Source: Streptomyces griseoloalbus
GTDB lineage: Bacteria; Actinomycetota; Actinomycetes; Streptomycetales; Streptomycetaceae
Direction of reading: 5' to 3'
Assembly: GCA_014650015.1 (NCBI GenBank)
Contig: BMUD01000028.1
Coordinates: 1-64,000, forward strand
DNA length: 64,000 nucleotides
The position numbers were made by a program, and so were the translations under genes. The notes below the pieces were generated by a model, which ran no database searches, was not told the origin of the DNA, and was given only the letters and a program-made list of their open reading frames with translations. How positions within the stretch are numbered: the stretch's first letter is position 1; each line of letters starts with the position of its first letter. Shown here one piece after another: positions 34,103 to 42,203 of this stretch.

Positions 34103-35266
34103 ATGTCTGTCAATGAGGCTGTAGCGGCACGTGTCGAGGTGCCCCGTGGGCTGGCGGGAGTCGTCGTCACCGACACCCGTATCGGTGACGTCCGGGGCGA
34201 CCAGGGCTTCTACCACTACCGGCAGTACTCGGCCGTCGACCTGGCGCGCTCGCGCGGGTTCGAGGACGTATGGCATCTGCTGGTGCACGGCGAACTGCCG
34301 GACGCGCGGCGCGCCGAGGCGTTCACCGCCGAGACCGCCGCGCTGCGGATGCTGCCCGACGAGGTGCGGAAGGCGCTGCCCGTCGTCGCGGCGGCCGGCG
34401 GGCGCTCGGGCCCGCTCGCCGGGATGCGGACGGCGCTGTCCCTGCTCGGCGCCGCGAAAGGGTTCCGGCCGGTGTACGACATCGACGCCGACCGGCGCAG
34501 GCGGGACACGCTGGAGGCGACCGCGGCGGTGCCGACACTGCTCACGGCGCTGTACCGGCTGGGCAACGGGCTGGAGCCGGTGGAGCCGCGTGAGGATCTG
34601 TCGTACGCGGCGAACTACCTGTACATGTTGACGGGGAAGGAGCCGGACGAGGAGCGGGTGCGGGCGATCGAGCAGTACTTGATCTCCACCATTGATCACG
34701 GCTTCAACGCGTCAACCTTCACGGCACGGGTCATCGCGTCGACGGGCGCGGATGTGGCGGCATGCCTGGCCGGGGCGGTGGCGGCACTGTCGGGTCCGCT
34801 GCACGGCGGTGCGCCGAGCCGGGCGCTGGACACACTGGACGCGATCGGGGTGCCGGAGCGCATCGACTCCTGGGTCCGTGAGCACGTCCTCGCGGGCGAG
34901 CGGATCATGGGCTTCGGCCACGCGATCTACCGCACCGAGGATCCCCGGTCGCGGATGCTGCGCGAGGTGGCGCAGCGGTTCGGCGGGCCCCGGGTCGCCT
35001 TCGCCGTGGAGGTCGAACGCCATGTGGAGGCGATTCTGGCGGAGCTGAAGCCGGGCCGGGCGCTGCACACCAATGTGGAGTACTACGCCGGCGTCGTCAT
35101 GGAACTCTGCGGCGTACCGCGCGAGATGTTCACCCCGACGTTCGCGGCGGCGAGGGTGGTGGGATGGAGCGCCAACATCCTCGAGCAGGCGGAGGACTCG
35201 AAGATCATCAGGCCGGTGGCCCGGTATGTCGGGGAGGGGGCGCCGGTGGCGGTGCCGGGTGCCTGA
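34103..35266 (+). CDS. citrate synthase / 2-methylcitrate synthase-like
   Basis: The 387-residue citrate synthase-family enzyme would condense an acyl-CoA with oxaloacetate. The catalytic elements are present: GPLHGGAPSRALDTLD (first His region), GFGHAIYRTEDPRSRML (second His), and an Asp in the C-terminal region before FTPTFAAARVVGWSANILEQ. Near 199 lies DHGFNASTFTARVIASTGAD, typical of the short actinobacterial form. Whether acetyl-CoA or propionyl-CoA is preferred cannot be told. ATG 34103 has GAGGAGG 7 bases upstream. It is transcribed away from the HTH-citrate synthase gene. Confidence 0.92.
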   Translation: MSVNEAVAARVEVPRGLAGVVVTDTRIGDVRGDQGFYHYRQYSAVDLARSRGFEDVWHLLVHGELPDARRAEAFTAETAALRMLPDEVRKALPVVAAAGGRSGPLAGMRTALSLLGAAKGFRPVYDIDADRRRRDTLEATAAVPTLLTALYRLGNGLEPVEPREDLSYAANYLYMLTGKEPDEERVRAIEQYLISTIDHGFNASTFTARVIASTGADVAACLAGAVAALSGPLHGGAPSRALDTLDAIGVPERIDSWVREHVLAGERIMGFGHAIYRTEDPRSRMLREVAQRFGGPRVAFAVEVERHVEAILAELKPGRALHTNVEYYAGVVMELCGVPREMFTPTFAAARVVGWSANILEQAEDSKIIRPVARYVGEGAPVAVPGA

Positions 35267-35472
35267 AGGCCGCGAAGGCCTGAAGGGCGATCCCTTGATC
35301 GCTTCTTCGGGGTCTTCCGTGATTCGCGCGGACGTATCACTGCCGCGCGCGTAATCCACCCTCATGGGTGATGGAAGAGCCGCCTGGTGTGTTACGTCCC
35401 TTGAGGCGCGCGGAGGGAAGCGAGGGTCGCGCAAACCGGCGCCTTGCCCGACGTCTGCCCCGCGAATGCTGC

Positions 35473-35515
35473 TGACAATCGTTCACTTCGCCGCCGTTCG
35501 CACGGCTCGTATCCT
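35473..35515 (+). promoter_or_regulatory. candidate CobW promoter with possible Zur-like site
   Basis: A -10-like TATCCT (35510-35515) follows TTCGCC (35487-35492) with a 17-base spacer. Just upstream, TGACAATCGTTCA (35473-35485) weakly resembles a Zur box, which would fit a CobW gene. Otherwise 35267-35586 holds no gene. Confidence 0.25.
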
Positions 35516-35586
35516 GGGGCGTCAGTCAGTCCTCGGGCTCGCACGCAGCCGTGAGCCGGGGTACGCCCAGGTGTGAGAGGGGTCGC

Positions 35587-36642
35587 GTGGTGGTGCGGAG
35601 CAGCGGTCGGCAGATTCCGGTCGTGGTGCTGGCCGGATTCCTCGGCTCGGGGAAGACCACCCTGCTCAACCACCTCCTCCACCGCAGCGGCGGCAGTCGC
35701 ATCGGTGCCGTCGTCAACGACTTCGGGGCCATCGAGATCGACGCCATGGCCGTGGCCGGTGCCCTCGGGGACTCGACCGTGTCGCTCGGCAACGGCTGCC
35801 TGTGCTGCGCGGTCGACAGCGGCGAACTCGACGTGTACCTGGAACGGCTGGCCCGGCCCTCCGCCGGGATCGACGTCATCGTCATCGAGGCCAGCGGCCT
35901 GGCCGAACCGCAGGAGCTCGTGCGGATGGTGCTCGCCAGCGAACATCCGGGGATCGTCTACGGCGGACTCGTCGAGGTCGTGGACGCCGCCGAGTTCGAG
36001 GACACCCGGGCCAGGCACCCGCAGATCGACCGGCACCTCGCCCTCGCCGACCTCGTCGTCCTGAACAAGCTCGACCGGGTGACGGACGCGGAGCGTGTGC
36101 TGGGGCTCGTCCGGTCACTTGTCGACCGTGCCGCGGTCGTGCCCGCCTCGTACGGTCGTGTCGATCCGGAGTTCCTCTTCGACTGCAGGCCCGGCGAAGA
36201 GCGTATCGGGCAGTTGTCGTTCGACGACCTGCACCGCCACGACCACGAGGAGGGGGATCACACCGCGCATCTCCACTCCGCGTACGACAGCCTCTCCTTC
36301 GTCTCGGGGCGCCCGCTGGACCCACGGCGCTTGATCCGGTTCCTGGACAGCCGGCCCGCGGGGCTGTACCGGATCAAGGGATACGTGGACTTCGGCCCGC
36401 ACGACGTCCGCAACCGGTACGCCGTGCATGCCGTGGGGCGGTTCCTGCGGTTCTACCCCGAGCCCTGGACACCCGACGCGGAGCGGCTCACGCAGCTGGT
36501 GCTCATCGGGACGGGCATCGACGCCGCCGCTCTCCGCGCGGAGTTGGAGGCGTGCGGGAGCGACAGCGCCCCACACGCCGACGAGCACGGTATGTGGGGC
36601 GTTCTGCGCTATGTGCAGGAGGCCGAGGACCCCGCGGCCTAG
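35587..36642 (+). CDS. CobW/P47K-family GTPase (metallochaperone type)
   Basis: The 351-residue G3E GTPase has P-loop GFLGSGKTT (about 18-26), a CxCC metal motif in NGCLCCAV (about 72-79), EASGLAEP, and NKLDRV for guanine recognition. A His-rich loop DLHRHDHEEGDHTAHLHSAYD precedes the CobW C-terminal domain. The family delivers zinc, cobalt or other metals to target proteins. GTG 35587 follows a GAGAGGGG ribosome site. Its TAG stop (36640-36642) is part of a CTAG tetranucleotide into which an IS element has inserted, leaving the stop intact. Confidence 0.93.
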   Translation: MVVRSSGRQIPVVVLAGFLGSGKTTLLNHLLHRSGGSRIGAVVNDFGAIEIDAMAVAGALGDSTVSLGNGCLCCAVDSGELDVYLERLARPSAGIDVIVIEASGLAEPQELVRMVLASEHPGIVYGGLVEVVDAAEFEDTRARHPQIDRHLALADLVVLNKLDRVTDAERVLGLVRSLVDRAAVVPASYGRVDPEFLFDCRPGEERIGQLSFDDLHRHDHEEGDHTAHLHSAYDSLSFVSGRPLDPRRLIRFLDSRPAGLYRIKGYVDFGPHDVRNRYAVHAVGRFLRFYPEPWTPDAERLTQLVLIGTGIDAAALRAELEACGSDSAPHADEHGMWGVLRYVQEAEDPAA

Positions 36643-37325
36643 GTGTGCTGACCGGACAGGTTGGTGACGCGGCTGGCGGGTGGTTGGCCGCTGATGCCGG
36701 TGTGGGGTCGGTGGTAGTTGTACCAGTCCAGCCAGTCGGGAAACGCGGCCTGGCGTTCGCGGTCTGAGGTGTAGGGCCGCTGGTAGGCCCACTCTTCGAG
36801 CAGGGTGCGGTGGAAGCGTTCGACCTTGCCGACCTTGTGGCCGCCGCCGTCGGGGATACGGCCGAGCTTCTTGACGTCGATGTGGATCAGTTCACCGGGC
36901 CGTGCTCGCTCGTAGCGGCGCACGGGTTCGCCCGTGGCCCGGTCGCAGGCGGCCAGGGCGGGCAGGCCGTGCCGGACGAGGATGCGGTGGGCGGTGGAGG
37001 CGGCGATACCGGTGCGGGCCGCCAGCCGCAGCGGACCGATGCGGTGCTGGCGTCGCAGCCGCAGAACCTGCGCCTCGATGGCGGCCGGGGTGCGGTGGGG
37101 CTGGCGGTGCGGGCGGCTGGAGCGGTCCTGCATCCCGGCCTCGCCGTGCTGCCGGTAGCGGGCGGCGGTGGTGTGGCTGACCTGGAAACGTTCCGCGGCC
37201 CGCCGCAACGGCCATCCGTCGTCCACGACACACCGGGCCAGACGCAGCCTGCCGGTCGGCGTCAGCGGGGCATTACGGTGGGACACGAGGGCCTCCTGCG
37301 GTCGGGCGTAGATCTCGCAATCCAC
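36639..37325 (-). pseudogene. IS481-family transposase, internally deleted
   Basis: The 228-residue frame has an intact N-terminal helix-turn-helix region (TGRLRLARCVVDDGWPLRRAAERFQVSHTTAARYRQ) and the start of the DDE domain (GELIHIDVKKLGRIPDGGGHKV). It then jumps directly to the C-terminal GKVERFHRTLLEEWAYQRPY...WYNYHRPHTGISGQPPASRV. IS481 transposases are about 320 residues long, so roughly 90-100 residues containing the second catalytic Asp are missing. GACCTTG occurs on both sides of the junction (near 36826-36840). It is in frame but catalytically dead. Its TAG stop is supplied by the CTAG target copy. Confidence 0.88.
36643..36668 (+). repeat. left terminal inverted repeat of IS
   Basis: Begins GTGTGCTG and ends GTTGGTGAC; 21 of 26 bases match the reverse complement of the right end. 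Confidence 0.85.
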
Positions 37326-37370
37326 ACCGAACCCAGAAGACCCTCACCCTTTCAAGCACCCAGCACGCGT

Positions 37371-37396
37371 GTCACCAACGTCCCGGGACAGCACAC
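37371..37396 (-). repeat. right terminal inverted repeat of IS
   Basis: Read on the minus strand it begins GTGTGCTG and ends GTTGGTGAC, matching the left end, and is followed by the second CTAG. Confidence 0.85.
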
Positions 37397-39850
37397 CTAG
37401 ACCGGGCCCGCCACCACCGACACCGTCTTCGCCAGGGACACGCCCGAACCGTCCCGGCGCGGGTCGGGTTCCGGGAGGTCCACCGCGGCGCCGTTCTTCT
37501 GCGCGGCACGGGCCGGGGTCGGGCCGGCCCAGGCCAGGGACAGACAGTCCTCGCCCTTCAGGAACCGCTGGCAGCGCACGCCGCCGGTGGCCCGGCCCTT
37601 GCGCGGGAACTGGTCGAACGGGGTCACCTTGGCCGTCGTCTGCACGGAGTCGTCCAGCGTGCCGCGCGAGCCCGCGACCGTGAACACCACCGCGTCCGCC
37701 GCAGGATCCACCGCCGTGAACGTGATGACCTTCGCGCCCTCGGTGAGCTTGATACCCGCCACACCGCCGGCGGGGCGGCCCTGCGGGCGCACCTGCCCTG
37801 CCTGGTAGCGCAGCAACTGCGCGTCGTCGGTGATGAAGACCAGGTCCTCCTCGCCCGTGCGCAGCTCGACCGCGCCGACGATCCGGTCGCCCTCCTTGAG
37901 CGTGATGACCTCCAGCTCCTCCTTGTTGGAGGGGTAATCGGGCACCACGCGCTTGACGACGCCCTGTTCCGTGCCGAGCGCCAGGCCGGGCGACGACTCG
38001 TCGAGCGTGGTCAGACACACCACCTGCTCGTCGTCCTCCAGCGACACGAACTCGGCCAGGGGCGCCCCGCCCGAGAGGTTCGGCGTCGGCATCGTCTCCG
38101 GGAGCTGCGGGAGGTCCACGACGTTCAACCGGAGCAGGCGGCCGGCCGAGGTGACGACACCGATCTCGCCGCGGGCCGTCGCCGGTACCGCCGAGACGAT
38201 CACGTCGTGCTTCACGCGCTTGGCGCCGGCGGCATCGGCGAGCGGTTCGTCGGTCGCCGTACGGGCCAGCAGACCCGTGGAGGACAGCAGTACGCGGCAC
38301 GGGTCGTCCGCCACCTGCAGCGGCACGGCGGCGGGGACCCCGGCCGACTCCAGCAGGAGCGTACGACGGTCGTTGCCGAACTTCTTCGCCACCGCGGCGA
38401 GTTCGGCCGAGACCAGCTTGCGCAGCTCCGCGTCCGAGTCCAGGATCCGGGTCAGCTCCTCGATCTCCGCGTTCAGCCGGTCCTTCTCCGCCTCCAGCTC
38501 GATCCGGTCGTACTTGGTGAGGCGGCGCAGCGGTGTGTCCAGGATGTACTGGGTCTGGACCTCGCTGAGGGAGAAGTGCTCGATCAGACGCTGCTTGGCC
38601 TGCGCGGAGTTCTCGCTGGAGCGGATGAGGCGAATGACCTCGTCGATGTCCAACAGGGCCGTCAGCAGACCCTCGACCAGGTGAAGCCGGTCGCGCCTCT
38701 TGGTGCGGCGGAACTCCGAACGCCGGCGTACGACGTTGAAGCGGTGGTCGAGGTAGACCTCCAGGAGTTCCTTGAGGCCCAGGGTGAGGGGCTGGCCGTC
38801 CACCAGCGCCACGTTGTTGATGCCGAAGGACTCCTCCATCGGCGTCAGCTTGTACAGCTGCTCCAGCACCGCTTCCGGCACGAAACCGTTCTTGATCTCG
38901 ATGACCAGACGCAGACCGTGCTCGCGGTCGGTGAGGTCCTTGACGTCGGCGATGCCCTGGAGCTTCTTCGATCCGACGAGGTCCTTGATCTTGGCGATCA
39001 CCTTCTCGGGGCCCACCGTGAAGGGCAGCTCGGTGACGACCAGACCCTTGCGGCGCGCCGTCACGTCCTCCACCGTGACCGTCGCGCGGATCTTGAATGT
39101 GCCGCGGCCCGTCTCGTACGCGTCCCGGACGCCGGAGAGGCCGACGATCCGCCCGCCGGTGGGCAGGTCGGGGCCCGGGACGTGCTTCATCAGGGCGTCG
39201 AGGTCGGCGTTGGGGTGCCTGATCAGGTGGCGTGCGGCCGCGACGACCTCGCGCAGGTTGTGCGGCGGCATGTTGGTGGCCATACCGACGGCGATGCCCG
39301 AAGCGCCGTTGACCAGGAGGTTCGGGAAGGCGGCGGGTAGCGCCACCGGTTCCTGCTCCTGGCCGTCGTAGTTGGGCGCGAAGTCGACGGTGTCCTCGTC
39401 GATGGACTCCGTCATCAGGCTCGTGGCCTCGGCCATGCGGCACTCGGTGTACCGCATGGCGGCGGGCGGGTCGTCATTGCCCAACGAGCCGAAGTTGCCG
39501 TGGCCGTCGACCAGCGGGACGCGCATCGAGAACGGCTGGGCCATGCGTACCAGGGCGTCGTAGATCGACGCGTCGCCATGGGGGTGCAACTTGCCCATGA
39601 CCTCGCCGACGACGCGGGCGCACTTCACGTAGCCGCGCTCCGGCCGCAGCCCCATCTCGTTCATCTGGTAGACGATGCGGCGGTGCACCGGCTTGAGGCC
39701 GTCGCGCGCGTCCGGCAGGGCGCGCGAGTAGATGACCGAGTACGCGTACTCGAGGAAGGAGCCCTGCATCTCGTCGACGACGTCGATGTCGAGGATCCTC
39801 TCCTCGTACGAGTCGTCGGGCGGCGGGGTCTTCGTGCTGCGGCGGGCCAT
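37397..39850 (-). CDS. parC: DNA topoisomerase IV subunit A (ParC / GyrA2 type)
   Basis: The 817-residue DNA-cleaving subunit of a type IIA topoisomerase has the breakage-reunion domain with LEYAYSVIYSRALPDARDGLKPVHRRIVYQM, the quinolone-region segment KLHPHGDASIYDALVRMAQ, and the catalytic Tyr in AAMRYTECRM (Tyr134). A coiled coil and a C-terminal beta-pinwheel with degenerate repeats follow; the GyrA-type QRRGGKG box is absent, as expected for ParC. ATG 39850 has AAGGAG about 10 bases upstream. Its stop codon lies in the right CTAG copy flanking the IS, so the insertion did not change the protein. Confidence 0.96.
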   Translation of the reverse strand: MARRSTKTPPPDDSYEERILDIDVVDEMQGSFLEYAYSVIYSRALPDARDGLKPVHRRIVYQMNEMGLRPERGYVKCARVVGEVMGKLHPHGDASIYDALVRMAQPFSMRVPLVDGHGNFGSLGNDDPPAAMRYTECRMAEATSLMTESIDEDTVDFAPNYDGQEQEPVALPAAFPNLLVNGASGIAVGMATNMPPHNLREVVAAARHLIRHPNADLDALMKHVPGPDLPTGGRIVGLSGVRDAYETGRGTFKIRATVTVEDVTARRKGLVVTELPFTVGPEKVIAKIKDLVGSKKLQGIADVKDLTDREHGLRLVIEIKNGFVPEAVLEQLYKLTPMEESFGINNVALVDGQPLTLGLKELLEVYLDHRFNVVRRRSEFRRTKRRDRLHLVEGLLTALLDIDEVIRLIRSSENSAQAKQRLIEHFSLSEVQTQYILDTPLRRLTKYDRIELEAEKDRLNAEIEELTRILDSDAELRKLVSAELAAVAKKFGNDRRTLLLESAGVPAAVPLQVADDPCRVLLSSTGLLARTATDEPLADAAGAKRVKHDVIVSAVPATARGEIGVVTSAGRLLRLNVVDLPQLPETMPTPNLSGGAPLAEFVSLEDDEQVVCLTTLDESSPGLALGTEQGVVKRVVPDYPSNKEELEVITLKEGDRIVGAVELRTGEEDLVFITDDAQLLRYQAGQVRPQGRPAGGVAGIKLTEGAKVITFTAVDPAADAVVFTVAGSRGTLDDSVQTTAKVTPFDQFPRKGRATGGVRCQRFLKGEDCLSLAWAGPTPARAAQKNGAAVDLPEPDPRRDGSGVSLAKTVSVVAGPV

Positions 39851-40265
39851 CGCTGCCGGCTCCTTGCTGAAGCATGTGACGGGATCTGACGCGGACCATT
39901 GTGGACCGTCGCACTGACAAGCGGGACCAGGACCAGGCTCCGGCCGTCCGACGCGGCCGGGTGGCCACGGCGCGAAGCAGGCTACGCGCACCCGCGACCG
40001 ATCCAACGCGCGGGACCGGCGGGACCGTTCCACAGCCGATGCGGAGTCACCCTGCGACCGGCGCGTGGGGGCTCGACGGTTCGGTGCGACGACGCGGAGT
40101 CCGGCGCGGGCGCTCGGGGCCCGTGCGGGTGACGCCATCACCGAGGTGGGTGGAACCGGCGTGGGTCGCGCTGTGGTCGGGGGCCCCGGAGGATGCCAGG
40201 GGCGGGTGCGCGAGGCCGGCGGTTCCGGGCCGGGGGGCGAGAGGCCCCGTGCCGGGACTTCGAGC

Positions 40266-40560
40266 GGTCCCGCGCGTGATCCGAGGTCCTCGCTGCGTGA
40301 TCGGCGGTGCTCTTCGCGTGATCCGCGGTGCTCTGTGCGTGTTCCACGGTGCTCTTCGCGCGTTCCGCGGTGCTCTGTGCGTGTTCCACGGTGCTCTTCG
40401 CACGTTCCGCGGTGCTCTGTGCGTGTTCCACGGTGCTCTTCGCACGTTCCGCGGTGCTCTGCACGTGATCAACGGTGCCCAGGGCCTGGTCCCGGGTGCT
40501 CCACGCCTGATCCACAGCGCTCCCAGCTTGATTCCCGGTGCCCTGCGCGTGACGCGAGGC
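40266..40560. repeat. 21-bp tandem repeat tract (about 13 units)
   Basis: Units of exactly 21 bp beginning GTGCTC recur about 13 times. The central six alternate between two types (GTGCTCTGTGCGTGTTCC.. and GTGCTCTTCGC.CGTTCC..), giving three 42-bp dimers. Outer units are diverged but keep the 21-bp period. The tract lies in the 979-bp gap between parC and the M16 operon. Five of the six frames are long-open; one minus-strand frame encodes heptads such as AERAKST and VEHAQST. No frame shows strong Streptomyces codon bias, so coding status is undecided. No gene is otherwise supported in 39851-40829. Confidence 0.8.
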
Positions 40561-40829
40561 CCCGCGCGTGGCGCGAAGGCCCCGCGCGGGATGCCGCGCT
40601 GTCCGCGGGGGAGGTGCGGCCCGCCGGGATGCGGCGTCCGGTGCGGGACGCGGGGACGCCCCCTGTGACCCATGGGTCACCCGCGCACCACTTCCCCCAT
40701 CAGGTTCTCGCTCTCGGCGTACCTGGCCCGGGCCGGGAACTTCGCGGGTGCTCCGCGCGCTTGCATACAGTGGCAGGACCGGCAGAAACGGCGGTATCGA
40801 CGACCGCCTCCGCGATCGAAGGGACGTAC

Positions 40830-42203
40830 ATGCCCATGGGTCACACGGCCACAGCCCAGGCAGGCTCCGGCGGCCTGACAGCGACCGAGCACCGCCTGGC
40901 CAACGGCCTGCGCGTGGTGCTCTCCGAGGACCACCTGACCCCGGTCGCCGCGGTGTGCCTCTGGTACGACGTGGGTTCGCGTCACGAAGTCAAGGGACGT
41001 ACCGGCCTGGCTCACCTTTTCGAGCACCTCATGTTCCAGGGGTCCGCCCAGGTGAAGGGGAACGGCCACTTCGAGCTGGTCCAGGGCGCCGGCGGCTCCC
41101 TCAACGGCACCACCAGTTTCGAGCGCACCAACTACTTCGAGACCATGCCCGCCCACCAGCTGGAGCTCGCCCTCTGGCTGGAGGCCGACCGCATGGGCTC
41201 CCTGCTGACCGCCCTGGACGACGAGTCCATGGAGAACCAGCGGGACGTCGTCAAGAACGAGCGCCGCCAGCGGTACGACAACGTCCCCTACGGCACGGCC
41301 TTCGAGAAGCTGACCGCGCTCGCCTACCCGGAGGGCCACCCGTACCACCACACGCCCATCGGCTCGATGGCGGACCTGGACGCGGCCACCCTGGAGGACG
41401 CCCGCGCGTTCTTCCGCACGTACTACGCGCCGAACAACGCCGTGCTCTCCGTCGTCGGCGACATCGACCCGGAGCAGACGCTCGCCTGGATCGAGAAGTA
41501 CTTCGGCTCCATCCCGCCCCACGACGGCAAGCCCGCGCCGCGCGATGGAACGCTGCCCGACGTCATGGGCGGCCAGCTGCGCGAGATCGTGGAGGAGGAG
41601 GTCCCCGCGCGTGCGCTGATGGCCGCCTACCGGCTGCCGGAGGACGGCACGCGCGCGTGCGACGCGGTGGACCTGGCCCTCACCGTCCTCGGCGGCGGCG
41701 AGTCCTCCCGGCTCTACAACCGGCTGGTACGGCGCGACCGCACGGCCGTGGCCGCCGGCTTCGGCCTGCTGCGGCTGGCCGGAACGCCCTCCCTGGGCTG
41801 GCTGGACGTGAAGACGTCCGGCGACGTGGAGGTCCCGGTCATCGAGGCCGCCATCGACGAGGAGCTCGCCCGGTTCGCCGCGGAGGGCCCCACGGCCGAG
41901 GAGATGGAGCGCGCCCAGGCCCAGCTGGAGCGCGAGTGGCTGGACCGGCTCGGCACGGTAGCGGGCCGCGCCGACGAACTGTGCCGGTACGCCGTGCTGT
42001 TCGGTGACCCGCAGCTCGCCCTGACCGCCGTACAGCGTGTCCTGGAGGTGACGGCGGAGGAGGTGCAGGAGGTGGCCAAGGCACGCCTGCGCCCCGACAA
42101 CCGCGCGGTACTCGTCTACGAGCCGGTCGCCGCCGAGGCAGAGGACACCGAGGAAGCCGCCGCAGTCGCCGGCACCGACGAGAACGAGGAGGCGGCGAAG
42201 TGA
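40830..42203 (+). CDS. M16-family zinc metallopeptidase, catalytic subunit
   Basis: The 457-residue protein has the inverted zinc motif HLFEH (62-66) and a downstream Glu-containing segment (ENQRDVVKNERRQRYDN), as in active pitrilysin/processing-peptidase family members. The following FFRTYYAPNNAVLSVVGDID segment is typical. No signal peptide, so it is probably cytosolic. ATG 40830 lies 5 bases after GAAGGGA. It overlaps the next gene by 4 bases (GTGA), which encodes a non-catalytic M16 partner. Together they should form a heterodimeric peptidase with a closed chamber that degrades or trims peptides. Confidence 0.94.
   Translation: MPMGHTATAQAGSGGLTATEHRLANGLRVVLSEDHLTPVAAVCLWYDVGSRHEVKGRTGLAHLFEHLMFQGSAQVKGNGHFELVQGAGGSLNGTTSFERTNYFETMPAHQLELALWLEADRMGSLLTALDDESMENQRDVVKNERRQRYDNVPYGTAFEKLTALAYPEGHPYHHTPIGSMADLDAATLEDARAFFRTYYAPNNAVLSVVGDIDPEQTLAWIEKYFGSIPPHDGKPAPRDGTLPDVMGGQLREIVEEEVPARALMAAYRLPEDGTRACDAVDLALTVLGGGESSRLYNRLVRRDRTAVAAGFGLLRLAGTPSLGWLDVKTSGDVEVPVIEAAIDEELARFAAEGPTAEEMERAQAQLEREWLDRLGTVAGRADELCRYAVLFGDPQLALTAVQRVLEVTAEEVQEVAKARLRPDNRAVLVYEPVAAEAEDTEEAAAVAGTDENEEAAK

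Larger units (their letters stand above)
36643..37396 (-). mobile_element. defective IS481-type insertion sequence
   Basis: The 754-bp element has terminal inverted repeats of about 26 bp (21 matches) beginning GTGTGCTG and is flanked by direct repeats CTAG at 36639-36642 and 37397-37400. IS481 elements are known to choose CTAG-centred targets. The element separates the convergent CobW and parC genes. It contains only a deleted transposase gene, so it could move only with help from an intact relative. Confidence 0.88.

Noticed and set aside
37344-39443. 699-residue alternative minus frame over parC
   Set aside because: Out-of-frame shadow of parC; Arg/Gly-rich without motifs, and it runs through the IS terminal repeat.
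40266-40560. CRISPR array
   Set aside because: Units are contiguous 21-bp repeats without unique spacers and there are no cas genes nearby.
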